Shown here: positions 25,751 through 34,087 of the stretch, one piece after another | Numbering within the stretch: the stretch's first letter is position 1 | How the letters are laid out: the number at the start of each line of letters is the position of its first letter | From: JAXMDT01 sp046348685 | GTDB lineage: Bacteria > Pseudomonadota > Alphaproteobacteria > Rickettsiales > UBA998 | DNA length: 64,000 nt | Assembly (NCBI GenBank): GCA_046348685.1 | Contig: JAXMDT010000007.1 | Location: forward strand, 29,742-93,741 | Direction of reading: 5' to 3' | Made by a program: the position numbers and the translations under genes | Notes under the pieces: generated by a model | Seen by the model: the letters and a program-made list of their open reading frames with translations, nothing else | The model's database searches: none | Told to the model about the DNA's origin: nothing

Positions 25751-26623
25751 TTAGCGACGGACTTTTTCCACAACCGTCACATCGGCGAGGACGATAGCGT
25801 CTTTGGGCAGTTTTTCAATGATTTTCGTGAATTCTTCCGCCCCTTTTCCTCCGGCGACGAGGTAAGCAGGCGGTACGACGAGGCTTCGTCCACCACCCTC
25901 ACGCATACCAAGGACACCGCGATCAATGCCGTAGAAAAGCTCAGAGCTTCCAATCGTCATGGTCAGCGGTTCCTTATCTTTTTCCTTCAAGGTAGAGTAG
26001 AGCAGGTTTCCATCCGGGCCCCAGAGATCAAGATGGAGTTTTACCTTATCGCCGCAACGGATTTCCTCGCCGCGGCCTATGGTCAATTCGCTGGCGCGGA
26101 AAGATACGGTACCTTGCGGCAGACTTGGGCTTAGCGAGCCTAGTTCAATGCGGTATTGAAGCTGTTCGCTCTTATCAAGGTTTTTTGCATCTGCAATTTT
26201 TTCATCGACGGGAATGAGCACCTCGCGAATGCCCCCCGTTTTCATGCCAATCACGCCGGGCGACCAGGGGTAGGTATCTTTATCCGATCCCACCTGAATC
26301 GTAATCTCCTTGCTGCCATCTACGCCTTCAATCACGCTACCATCTTTATATTTTCCCGTGACTTTAACGATGGCTGTCTGTCCGCACATGGCGTCTTCAC
26401 CCGTACCGGCAATATCGCCGCCGATGGTCACGCCGGAAGACTGGCGATATTCGCGGGCATTGGACGTGACGATACCTTTGGATACGGCGTTAGAATTATG
26501 CTCGGCTTCCTTCACACCGTTACCGGTGAAATGAATGAAAAGCGCATAGCCAATAAATGCAAAGAGGATATATTTGAGCCAAGTAGGAGCCATCTGCGGC
26601 GGGCGTTGCTTGTTGCGAAGCAT
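25751..26623 (-). CDS. membrane-anchored protein with two FKBP-type domains
   Basis: A 290-residue protein with one N-terminal membrane segment (about 16-31) and two FKBP-like domains in what should be the periplasm. Domain 1 (about 76-140) has VKVTGKYKDGSVIEG and PGVIGMKTGGIREVLIP. Domain 2 (about 185-287) has LHLDLWGPDGNLLYS, RGVLGMREGGGRSLVVPP and KDAIVLADVTVVEKV. The G-M-x-x-G-x-x-R-x-L-x-x-P core and final strand fit FKBP prolyl isomerases, but domain 1 lacks the closing Tyr-Gly segment and several active-site aromatics, so it may only bind or chaperone proteins. An AAGGGA site precedes the ATG. Confidence 0.75.
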   Translation of the reverse strand: MLRNKQRPPQMAPTWLKYILFAFIGYALFIHFTGNGVKEAEHNSNAVSKGIVTSNAREYRQSSGVTIGGDIAGTGEDAMCGQTAIVKVTGKYKDGSVIEGVDGSKEITIQVGSDKDTYPWSPGVIGMKTGGIREVLIPVDEKIADAKNLDKSEQLQYRIELGSLSPSLPQGTVSFRASELTIGRGEEIRCGDKVKLHLDLWGPDGNLLYSTLKEKDKEPLTMTIGSSELFYGIDRGVLGMREGGGRSLVVPPAYLVAGGKGAEEFTKIIEKLPKDAIVLADVTVVEKVRR

Positions 26624-26679
26624 AGATATCCCTTGTATGTGCCTCAGCTCTGCTTGACGTACTGGGTGGCAGTGCGGCC

Positions 26680-27783
26680 TCAGACGTTGAAGCGAAAATG
26701 AAAGATATCACCATCTTGCACGAGGTATTCTTTCCCTTCAAGCCGTAATTTGCCTTTTTCCTTGGCGCCGACTTCGCCTCCGCAGTCGATGTAATCTTTA
26801 TAGGCAATTGTTTCGGCGCGGATAAATCCTTTTTCAAAGTCAGTATGAATCACGCCGGCTGCCTGCGGAGCGAGCGCTCCGTTTTGCACAGTCCAGGCAC
26901 GCGCTTCTTTTGGGCCGGCAGTAAAAAAGGTGAGCAGCCCCAGCAGCTTCTGCCCTTCACGAACGATTTGGGAAAGACCCGTTTCTTTCAGCCCCAGCGC
27001 ATCGAGGAATTCTTTTTTCTCCTCGTCGCTTTCCAGCAGCGCCACTTCCGATTCGATTTTCGCTGAAATAATGACGGCGGGAAGCTTTTGTTCCGCACAG
27101 TAGGCAAGGACTTTATCCGAAATCGCGTTTCCCGTTGCCGCCGAGCCTTCGTCCACATTGCAGACCGCCATTACCGGTTTAGTGGTAAGAAGCTGAAGTG
27201 CACGCACCTTCTTTTTTTCTTCTGCCGTTGATTGCGGCAGATTGCGCAGCGGCTTTCCAGCAGACGCCAGCGCAAGCGCCTGCTCGATTAGCTCCAGCGT
27301 TTCTTTGGATTCCTTATCGCCACTTTTGGCTTTTTTCAGCAGGTTGTCTTTCCGTTTTTCGAGGCCTTCCAGATCGGCAAGAAGTAGCTCCGTTTCGATA
27401 ATTTCCCAGTCACGCAAGGGATCGATGGAGCCTTCGACGTGCGTGATATCGCCGTCCTCAAAACAGCGAAGCATGTAAACAATGGCTTCCACTTCGCGGA
27501 TATGCGAGAGAAACTGGTTGCCAAGCCCCTCGCCTTTACTCGCGCCTTTAACGAGACCGGCGATATCGACGAACTCGATTTGATTCGGGATAATTTTTTC
27601 GGATTTGGCAAGTTTGGCCAGATTGTCGAGGCGTTCGTCGGGCACGCTGACACGGCCCAGATTGGGCTCGATGGTGCAGAACGGATAATTGGCTGCTTCC
27701 GCCTGCTGCGTAGCGACCAGCGCGTTGAACAATGTCGATTTACCTACGTTCGGCAAGCCGACAATACCGCACGAAAAACCCAT
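26680..27783 (-). CDS. ychF: Redox-regulated ATPase YchF
   Basis: Obg-family P-loop protein that binds ATP and the ribosome. The start at 27783 (MGFSCGIVGLPNVGKST, P-loop 9-17) gives 367 residues; longer frames have no homology-like sequence. The G3 region DIAGLVKGASKGEGLGNQFL and the C-terminal TGS-like domain ending DGDIFHFRFNV are intact. It is the last gene of prs-rplY-pth-ychF, a conserved alphaproteobacterial order. The pth stop is 19 bases upstream. Confidence 0.97.
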   Translation of the reverse strand: MGFSCGIVGLPNVGKSTLFNALVATQQAEAANYPFCTIEPNLGRVSVPDERLDNLAKLAKSEKIIPNQIEFVDIAGLVKGASKGEGLGNQFLSHIREVEAIVYMLRCFEDGDITHVEGSIDPLRDWEIIETELLLADLEGLEKRKDNLLKKAKSGDKESKETLELIEQALALASAGKPLRNLPQSTAEEKKKVRALQLLTTKPVMAVCNVDEGSAATGNAISDKVLAYCAEQKLPAVIISAKIESEVALLESDEEKKEFLDALGLKETGLSQIVREGQKLLGLLTFFTAGPKEARAWTVQNGALAPQAAGVIHTDFEKGFIRAETIAYKDYIDCGGEVGAKEKGKLRLEGKEYLVQDGDIFHFRFNV

Positions 27784-27802
27784 GTTCAAATCCTTAATTG
27801 GT

Positions 27803-28411
27803 TTATTCCGCCTGCTTATCGGAAGCGGGCGGTTTCGGCAAGACGTCCTTGAGGTCGAGCGCGATATTATTGGCCATTTTCTCCGGCCTTCCAGCGAGCA
27901 GCTCACCGATGTGGCGACTGGCTGATGCGATCATTTCATGCATCGGCGTTTTTTCCTCCGCACTGAAATCGCTCAGCACATACGCGCTTACTTCGCCCTG
28001 ATGCTCCGGCCTGCCTATGCCTAGGCGGACGCGCCAGTAATCTGCTCCCAGCGCCGCATCAATATCTTTTAGCCCGTTATGGCCACCATTGCCGCCGCCC
28101 TGCTTGATGCGTACCTTGCCGAACGCCAGATCGAGCTCATCGTGAAAGACAATAATGTTTTGCGGCGGAATTTTATAAAACGCGGTCGCCGCCTGCACGC
28201 TTTCGCCGGAACGATTCATAAACGTTTGCGGCTTAAGCACTATTATTGGCTGACCGTCGATTTTTCCTTTACCCAGAATGCCGGAAAATTTCTTTCCTTC
28301 TTCCTGCAACGCGTAGGACGCCGCGATCGCATCTATCGTCATAAAGCCGATATTATGGCGGTTTCCTGCGTAAGGTTTGCCGGGATTACCAAGACCAACG
28401 AGTAAAAACAT
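27803..28411 (-). CDS. pth: Peptidyl-tRNA hydrolase
   Basis: Releases peptides from prematurely dropped peptidyl-tRNA so the tRNA can be recharged. The 202 residues contain LVGLGNPG (4-11), the catalytic His19 in NRHNIGFM, and the FHDELDLAFGK...GGGNGGHNGLKDI block with the active-site Asp and Asn. The C-terminal tail after about 185 is longer than in E. coli Pth and charged. An AAGG site lies 8 bases upstream, just after a perfect hairpin (28426-28447). It is second to last in the prs-rplY-pth-ychF unit. Confidence 0.97.
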   Translation of the reverse strand: MFLLVGLGNPGKPYAGNRHNIGFMTIDAIAASYALQEEGKKFSGILGKGKIDGQPIIVLKPQTFMNRSGESVQAATAFYKIPPQNIIVFHDELDLAFGKVRIKQGGGNGGHNGLKDIDAALGADYWRVRLGIGRPEHQGEVSAYVLSDFSAEEKTPMHEMIASASRHIGELLAGRPEKMANNIALDLKDVLPKPPASDKQAE

Positions 28412-28425
28412 AGACGCGCCTTATC

Positions 28426-28447
28426 TCTCAAAGACCATACTTTGAGA
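28426..28447 (-). promoter_or_regulatory. perfect hairpin before the pth ribosome-binding site
   Basis: TCTCAAAG (28426-28433) and CTTTGAGA (28440-28447) form an 8-base-pair stem with a 6-base loop in the rplY-pth gap. The pth ribosome-binding site follows immediately in the mRNA. There is no T-run on the minus strand, so it is more likely a translation or RNA-stability element than a terminator. Confidence 0.45.
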
Positions 28448-28473
28448 AAACGCTTTTTTGAACGAAAGAAAAA

Positions 28474-29169
28474 TTATTTCTTGTCTTTGCCTTTATCGGC
28501 CGCTGGAGCAGCAGCGCCCGTAGCGGCGCCACCGGCAGCGGAATCCGCACCGGCAGCAGGAGCGCCTTCAGCGGTCGGAGCAGTCGTCGGGATGACTTCT
28601 TCCGCCATACGGCCAGCAATGGTTGCAATGGTGAAATCGCGATTCTGAATAGCCGGGCGGACGCCTTCCGGCAGTTTCACCGTAGAGATGTGAATGGAAT
28701 CACCGATGTTCGCATCCGAAATATCGATCTGGATCGAGCGCGGAATCGACATCGGGCGGCAATAGAATTCCACCGTGTGGCGCACGATGTTGAGCACGCC
28801 GCCGCGCTTGATGCCCGGGCTCTTGTCTGCGCCGAGCACCTTTACCGGAATCGCAACGCGGATTTCCGATTTCTCATCGACTTTCTGGAAATCGACATGC
28901 TCAATTTTATCGGTAACAGGATGCAGCTGTACTTCGCGCGGCAGCGCAAAATGTTTGTCTTTGCCGATTTCGATCGAAACGATCTTGCTCATGAAGCCGC
29001 CCTTGAAATATTCAATCGACATTTCATGAGCGCCGAGTGCGAAAGACAACGGTTCGCCGCCCTTTGCATAGAGCGTTGCGGGAACCATACCCTGACGACG
29101 CAGTTCACGCGAACCCCCTTTACCGAGACGGGTTCTGAGATCACCTTTGAATGCTACCGAGCTTTGCAT
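28474..29169 (-). CDS. rplY: 50S ribosomal protein L25/general stress protein Ctc
   Basis: Binds 5S rRNA in the large subunit. The 231 residues are of the long Ctc type: the N-terminal L25 domain (about 5-95; RTRLGKGGSRELRRQGMVPA at 12-31) and a beta-rich TL5/Ctc C-terminal domain (about 100-190). The last 40 residues are a low-complexity Ala/Gly/Pro tail ending in KGKDKK, frequent in this family in alphaproteobacteria. It lies between prs and pth. Confidence 0.96.
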   Translation of the reverse strand: MQSSVAFKGDLRTRLGKGGSRELRRQGMVPATLYAKGGEPLSFALGAHEMSIEYFKGGFMSKIVSIEIGKDKHFALPREVQLHPVTDKIEHVDFQKVDEKSEIRVAIPVKVLGADKSPGIKRGGVLNIVRHTVEFYCRPMSIPRSIQIDISDANIGDSIHISTVKLPEGVRPAIQNRDFTIATIAGRMAEEVIPTTAPTAEGAPAAGADSAAGGAATGAAAPAADKGKDKK

Positions 29170-29264
29170 GACTTTTTACCTTGTTTATATATAGGGTGGA
29201 ACCCATTACACGAATTTATTTCCCCGTTCAATGGGTAAGTTGCACCTTCTGGAATCTTTGAAAA

Positions 29265-30197
29265 TCAATCGAAAAGGCTGGAAACAGAGCTTTCCTCACT
29301 AATACGCTTCACCGCCTCGCCCAGCAAGGGCGCAATCGGCACAACTTTGATTTTGCTGCATTTTTTTGCATCCTCTGTCGCCCCGATGCTATCGGTTACG
29401 ACCAGGGATTTCAAAACCGAATTTGAAACGCGCTCAATTGCCTGACCGGAGAGCACGCCATGCGTCACGACGGCAGAAACATCCGTAGCTCCTTGATCTT
29501 TAAGTGCTTTGGCAGCATTGCAAAGTGTTCCGGCGGAATCGACGATGTCATCGATCAGGATACATTCACGGCCTTCGACATCACCAATGATATTCATCAC
29601 TTCGGAAACACCGGCGCGTTCGCGGCGCTTATCGACGATCGCCAGATCGACACCAAGACGTTTAGCATAAGCGCGGGCGCGAACTACACCGCCGACATCC
29701 GGCGAAACCATCATAAGATTTTCTGTTTTATAGCTTTTCTTAATGTCGTTTACCAGAACCGGTAGCGCATAGAGATTATCAACGGGAATATCGAAAAATC
29801 CTTGAATCTGGCCGGCGTGAAGGTCAATCGTCAGCACGCGATCAGCGCCGGCGGACGTAATAATGTTTGCCATGAGCTTGGCGGAAATAGGGGTGCGCGG
29901 GCCAGGTTTTCTGTCCTGACGCGCATAGCCGAAATAGGGAATAACCGCGGTAACCCGCCGCGCCGATGCACGCTTCAGCGTATCAAGCAGGATAAGCAGC
30001 TCCATGATATTGTCATTGGCGGGAAACGAGGTAGACTGGATAATGAACACATCCTCACCCCGAACGTTTTCCAGGACCTCGACGAAAATTTCCATATCGG
30101 AAAAACGGCGAATATTGGCCTTTGTCAGCGGAACCTTGAGGTATTCCGCCATGGCCTCTGCGAGTGGGAGGTTGCTATTGCCGGCAATCAGTTTCAT
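29265..30197 (-). CDS. prs: Ribose-phosphate pyrophosphokinase
   Basis: Makes PRPP from ribose 5-phosphate and ATP; PRPP is the substrate for HisG at 55535 and for nucleotide synthesis. The ATG at 30197 gives 310 residues. The ATP-binding region YARQDRKPGPRTPISA (about 97-112) and the PRPP loop DDIVDSAGTLCNAA (about 213-226) are intact. A GTG at 30224 would add nine residues not typical of Prs. It is divergent from the SDR gene with only 42 bases between the starts. Confidence 0.97.
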   Translation of the reverse strand: MKLIAGNSNLPLAEAMAEYLKVPLTKANIRRFSDMEIFVEVLENVRGEDVFIIQSTSFPANDNIMELLILLDTLKRASARRVTAVIPYFGYARQDRKPGPRTPISAKLMANIITSAGADRVLTIDLHAGQIQGFFDIPVDNLYALPVLVNDIKKSYKTENLMMVSPDVGGVVRARAYAKRLGVDLAIVDKRRERAGVSEVMNIIGDVEGRECILIDDIVDSAGTLCNAAKALKDQGATDVSAVVTHGVLSGQAIERVSNSVLKSLVVTDSIGATEDAKKCSKIKVVPIAPLLGEAVKRISEESSVSSLFD

Positions 30198-30239
30198 GAT
30201 ATTTTGGCGAGAACCTAACAACACTCTTTCTTATTGTAA

Positions 30240-30986
30240 ATGACGAACTCTACTTCCAAACATGCTTTTGTCACCGGCGGCGCTATCCGGGTAGGCAGGG
30301 CGATCGCCTTACATCTTGCTGTTAAAGGCTGGGATATTACCCTTCATTATGGGCATTCTGAGACAGAAGCAGGGAGAACCGCTAATGATATCGAGGGATT
30401 AGGAAGATCGGCGCATCTTGTTCAAGCTGATCTTTCCATACCCGATGCGGTCTCGGGATTACTGGAAAATTTAAGTAAACCAGTTAGCCTGCTCATTCAT
30501 AACGCTTCAGTGTTCGAAAAAGATTCTGTGGTAACACTGACGGCAGACAGGCTGCAAAACCATCTGAACGTCAATTTGGTAAGCCCGTTGCTTTTGACAC
30601 AGGCCTTTGTCAAACAGCTGCCAAAAGACGCAAAGGGACATGTTATCTGCCTGCTCGACGGCATGCTGGGCTGGAGCATTTCACCACATTATCTTTCCTA
30701 TTCTATCAGTAAATTAGGATTGCATAACGCGGTAAACTTGCTGGCAGGGAGCCTTGCGCCTGGGGTTCGCATTAATGGAATTGCCCTTGGAGCAACACTT
30801 CCCGGCGACTCTGACCTGCCATCAACGTTCGAAAAAATTCGCGGCTTCACCCCGCTTCGCTCCAACAGCAATACAGGCGAAGTCTGTGCCGCAATCGATT
30901 TTCTTTTGGAAACGCCTTCGATCACCGGGCATATTATTGATCTCAGTAGCGGCATGGCCTTACCACATCTTTACGCGACGGAATAA
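30240..30986 (+). CDS. SDR-family oxidoreductase, pteridine reductase-like
   Basis: Short-chain dehydrogenase of 248 residues. The cofactor motif is TGGAIRVGRA (12-21), with the TGxxxRxG form seen in pteridine reductase/FolM-type SDRs that use NADPH. The catalytic pair is YSISK (Tyr154, Lys158), and NAS at 88-90 fits the NNAG-type strand motif. A role in reducing dihydropteridines is possible but not proven by sequence. No Shine-Dalgarno sequence is visible before the ATG. Confidence 0.82.
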   Translation: MTNSTSKHAFVTGGAIRVGRAIALHLAVKGWDITLHYGHSETEAGRTANDIEGLGRSAHLVQADLSIPDAVSGLLENLSKPVSLLIHNASVFEKDSVVTLTADRLQNHLNVNLVSPLLLTQAFVKQLPKDAKGHVICLLDGMLGWSISPHYLSYSISKLGLHNAVNLLAGSLAPGVRINGIALGATLPGDSDLPSTFEKIRGFTPLRSNSNTGEVCAAIDFLLETPSITGHIIDLSSGMALPHLYATE

Positions 30987-31304
30987 AGCGCCTATTTAAA
31001 AATGATGAAGTATATTGTTCACATGCGGCAAAAACTGCATAGCAGGCCGTTTTCTGGATGCAGGATTTACATAGCTTACTGTTTTGGAACAGACTTCTCA
31101 AATAAAAGCCATTTTAATCAAAGCCTTAACCAATTGCACAAAATTTAGGCAACGCGTAAAAAACACATAAAAAGGCACTACTTAAAACATACATCACGTG
31201 TTTCACACAGACTTATCCACAGAAATCGTGGATTAAATTTACATCCTGATTTGTATTTTCTCTGGGGCTTTGATTATCAGTGAAAAACGCATTATCTGAA
31301 AGTT
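30987..31304. other. 318-base intergenic region with one DnaA box
   Basis: No gene-like ORF was seen between the SDR gene and uvrC. The stretch is AT-rich. It contains one perfect DnaA box TTATCCACA (31213-31221), followed by a partly matching inverted copy CGTGGATTAA, and a uvrC promoter is expected here. No cluster of DnaA boxes that would mark an origin was found. Confidence 0.5.
31213..31221 (+). promoter_or_regulatory. perfect DnaA-box match upstream of uvrC
   Basis: TTATCCACA matches the bacterial DnaA consensus exactly. It lies about 84 bases before the uvrC start in an AT-rich gap, so it could mark DnaA control of uvrC or titrate DnaA. A single 9-mer can occur by chance. Confidence 0.35.
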
Positions 31305-33161
31305 ATGTCCGAACCGCTCATTGGCAGCGAATTCATTCGCAGTTTCGCAAAGAATCTTTCGACCTCTCCTGGCGTCTACCGCATGATGGATGTGAATGGC
31401 GACGTGCTCTATGTCGGCAAAGCCAAAAACCTGAAAAACAGAGTTACGTCTTACGCGGTTAAAGGAGTCTATTCCAATCGTATTTTCCGGATGATCTCGC
31501 AGACTGCGGCAATGGAGGTGGTGACGACCCGCTCGGAAGCTGAAGCGCTGCTCCTTGAAGCCAATCTCATCAAGACCTTCCGGCCGCGTTACAACATTCT
31601 GCTTAAGGACGATAAATCATACCCTTACATCATGATGACGGATTCGCATCCTTTCCCGCGCATTGTCAAATACCGTGGTGCACAGAAAAAAGGAGAGAGT
31701 TATTTTGGTCCGTTTGCTTCGGCGGGTGCTGTCAATCATTCGCTGGCGCTGCTACAGAAAGCATTTCTGCTGCGACCCTGTGCGGATACGATTTTTAAAA
31801 ACCGCTCGCGCCCGTGCTTGCAGTATCAAATCAAGCGCTGCTCCGCACCGTGTGTGCGCTACGTCAATGAGGAGGAATATGGTGCGCTCGTAAGACAGGC
31901 GAAGGATTTTCTTTCAGGAAAAAATCGCGAAGTGCAGGAAGCAATCTTTACAGAGATGCGGGAGTATAGCGTCTCTGAGCAATATGAAAAAGCTGCGCAA
32001 TGCCGGGACCGTATACGTGCGCTGACGCAGATTCAGCAGGAGCAGAATAACAGCACTTCTTCCGTCAGCGATGCGGATGTCATTGCCTGCTACAAGGAAG
32101 GTGATAGCTGCTGCGTTCAGGTTTTCTTTTTCCGCAGCGGCCAGAATTTCGGTAATAAATCCAGTTTTCTTTCTGCTTATGCCGACAATACCGAGAGCGA
32201 TATTCTGGAAGCATTCATCCTGCAATTCTATCAATCGCATCCCCCGCCACGCGAGATTATTCTTTCGCATGAGATCGCGGATAGCTCCGTGCTGGAAGAA
32301 GCTTTGTCCACGCTGACCACCTACAAGGTGAACGTCTCGCTACCACAACGTGGAGCGCGGCGTCAGATCGTCGACGACGCACTCAAAAATGCAAAAATGG
32401 CGCTAAGTCTGAAACTCTCTGAACGGCAGACAGAGCAGGCGCGCCTAGAAGAATTCGCGGAGTTATTCGGCTTGCCTGAGCCGCCGTCCCGCATCGAAGT
32501 TTACGACAACAGTCATATCATGGGCACGCATGCAGTCGGCGCCATGATCGTCGCTTCGCCCGAGGGCCTGGATAAAAAATCCTACCGCCGCTTCAATATT
32601 CGACGCGAGGAACTGACGCCGGGCGATGATTATGGCATGATGCGCGAAGTGCTGACCCGCCGCTTGTCACGTCTTGCCAAGGAAGATCCTGACCGCGATC
32701 AGGGTATATGGCCAGATTTCCTTCTGATCGATGGCGGCAAAGGGCATATGAGCACCGTTTGTGACATTCTGGTGGAATTGGGCATCGCCGATCTTCCCTT
32801 CGCCTGTATTGCCAAGGGGGTGGACCGTAATGCCGGACGCGAATGGTTCCACATGCCGGGCAAAGACGCCTTTCAGTTACCAGAAAATTCACCGCTATTA
32901 TATTATATTCAGAGGCTTAGGGACGAAGCACATCGCTTTGCCATCAGCTCTCACCGCATTAAGCGCGCAAATGCCCTGCGCGCTTCGGCATTGGATGAGA
33001 TTCCCGGCATCGGATCGGGCCGGAAAAAGGCTTTGCTCAATCATTTCGGCTCCAGCAAAGACGTCGAAAAGGCAAGTTTGACCGCACTAGAAGCCGTGCC
33101 CGGCATCAGCAAACAGGTCGCAAAAAAAATCTACGCTTATTTCCACGGAACGGACGTTTAG
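31305..33161 (+). CDS. uvrC: Excinuclease ABC subunit C
   Basis: Dual-incision nuclease of nucleotide excision repair. The 618 residues have an N-terminal GIY-YIG nuclease domain (GVY 23-25, YVG 36-38), a Cys-rich segment with CLQYQIKRCSAPC, a UVR motif (about 205-240) for UvrB contact, an RNase H-like nuclease half (EVYDNSHIMGTHAVGAMI and DFLLIDGGKGH), and two helix-hairpin-helix motifs at the end (IPGIGSGRKKAL, VPGISKQVAKKI). It is complete and of normal length. Its TAG stop is followed by 138 further open codons in the same frame. Confidence 0.97.
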   Translation: MSEPLIGSEFIRSFAKNLSTSPGVYRMMDVNGDVLYVGKAKNLKNRVTSYAVKGVYSNRIFRMISQTAAMEVVTTRSEAEALLLEANLIKTFRPRYNILLKDDKSYPYIMMTDSHPFPRIVKYRGAQKKGESYFGPFASAGAVNHSLALLQKAFLLRPCADTIFKNRSRPCLQYQIKRCSAPCVRYVNEEEYGALVRQAKDFLSGKNREVQEAIFTEMREYSVSEQYEKAAQCRDRIRALTQIQQEQNNSTSSVSDADVIACYKEGDSCCVQVFFFRSGQNFGNKSSFLSAYADNTESDILEAFILQFYQSHPPPREIILSHEIADSSVLEEALSTLTTYKVNVSLPQRGARRQIVDDALKNAKMALSLKLSERQTEQARLEEFAELFGLPEPPSRIEVYDNSHIMGTHAVGAMIVASPEGLDKKSYRRFNIRREELTPGDDYGMMREVLTRRLSRLAKEDPDRDQGIWPDFLLIDGGKGHMSTVCDILVELGIADLPFACIAKGVDRNAGREWFHMPGKDAFQLPENSPLLYYIQRLRDEAHRFAISSHRIKRANALRASALDEIPGIGSGRKKALLNHFGSSKDVEKASLTALEAVPGISKQVAKKIYAYFHGTDV

Positions 33162-33236
33162 AAAATAATATTTATTTTCAGCCCATTATATTTCCGGACA
33201 TTACTTAGTATTTTATTCGAGTTTTACTTAGAAAGA

Positions 33237-33578
33237 TTGCTCTATGACGGTTCTGTTACAGAACGATTAAGTGTTCGTGACGCAGGCAGGATGCCGATTG
33301 AGAGGGATGGGGCAGTTGGGTTATTGTATGACTATAGCGTAGAGGAAATAGCTTCTACGGCTCAGAATAAAAGGGATTATATGTCGGTTGATTTGCAAGT
33401 TGGTAGCACTGAGTGGAACGAAGGCGCTTTTATTGGCCAAAATAGACATCCAGATGGCCGCGTAAATCAATTATCCGCATTAGTGCATGCTGGTGATCAT
33501 GATATTACTAAATTTGTGAATGGTCAGCAAATCCCAGGCATGCAAGCGTTTGCTATTTCTAATCTAATTAGCCGATAA
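33237..33578 (+). CDS. orphan ORF downstream of uvrC
   Basis: Not recognised. From a TTG at 33237 it has 113 residues; an ATG at 33291 would give 95. The protein is mixed in composition with no signal peptide or membrane segment, and has an Asp/Gly/Asn-rich centre (GQNRHPDGRVNQLSALVHAGDHD). The frame is the same as uvrC and is open back to the uvrC stop. The DNA is more AT-rich than the neighbours. It could be a lineage-specific gene, an acquired fragment or a chance ORF. Confidence 0.35.
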   Translation: MLYDGSVTERLSVRDAGRMPIERDGAVGLLYDYSVEEIASTAQNKRDYMSVDLQVGSTEWNEGAFIGQNRHPDGRVNQLSALVHAGDHDITKFVNGQQIPGMQAFAISNLISR

Positions 33579-33690
33579 GCCGATTAGAATTAAGTTATAA
33601 AGGCTTTTTTTTGCAACTCGGGTTTGTTTCCTTTTATCAATCTAGATAAATCCTATCTTTTAGTTTTAATTTTATACTCTAAGCCTTTAT

Positions 33691-33714
33691 AATCACTTAG
33701 CTGAAAGAGTGATT
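33691..33714 (+). promoter_or_regulatory. hairpin just before the 33722 start codon
   Basis: AATCACT (33691-33697) and AGTGATT (33708-33714) form a perfect 7-base-pair stem with a 10-base loop that ends 7 bases before the ATG at 33722. The AAAGAG sequence that might serve as ribosome-binding site lies at the loop/stem boundary, so the structure could affect translation. Confidence 0.4.
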
Positions 33715-33721
33715 ATTAAAC

Positions 33722-34078
33722 ATGTCCGATTGGGTAACCCGCGCCTTTAGTAAAAACAGCACTTCCGTAGTTTTCGATGAAAAACTATTGGATGAAGAAG
33801 TTGTGATTTTAATGCAGGGAAAAAATACCTTTAATGACCCTGTTTATTCCTATGTAAAATTGAGCCTGAGAAATCTTCAAAAGCTCAAAAATGCCATGAA
33901 AAATAAAGAGCGTTTTGTTCCAAGTGATTTTGGCAGTATTCTTTCAGCTGGCACCGGCGAACCTTCCGCAGAGTTACGTTCCGAAATGGCTGTTACGTAT
34001 GGCTTAGTTGATGTACCAAAGCCCGTAATGCCTAAAATCAATATTTCGCAGCCCAGCGTATGGGACGAAGACGACTAG
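33722..34078 (+). CDS. conserved-looking small protein of unknown function
   Basis: Not recognised by name. The 118 residues are soluble, with no signal peptide. The central part VKLSLRNLQKLKNAMKNKERFVPSDFGSIL looks like an amphipathic helical region, followed by SAGTGEPSAELRSEMAVTYGLVD, a Gly-Glu-Pro-Ser turn and another helix. That layout reads like a real folded domain, and similar short proteins occur in other alphaproteobacteria as far as I recall. The DNA is AT-rich, no clear Shine-Dalgarno sequence is present, and it converges on dapB 9 bases on. Confidence 0.65.
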   Translation: MSDWVTRAFSKNSTSVVFDEKLLDEEVVILMQGKNTFNDPVYSYVKLSLRNLQKLKNAMKNKERFVPSDFGSILSAGTGEPSAELRSEMAVTYGLVDVPKPVMPKINISQPSVWDEDD

Positions 34079-34087
34079 TCTAGCTGA

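Noticed and set aside
30987..31304. Replication origin before uvrC
   Set aside because: Only one perfect DnaA box, no repeat cluster, and no dnaA, hemE or parAB neighbours.
33159..33179. AT-only near-palindrome after the uvrC stop as a terminator
   Set aside because: The stem would be almost all A-U pairs and no clear T-run follows.
33579..33616. Weak hairpin plus T-run after the orphan ORF as a terminator
   Set aside because: Only about five stem pairs around a 20-base loop; the T-run alone is not enough support.
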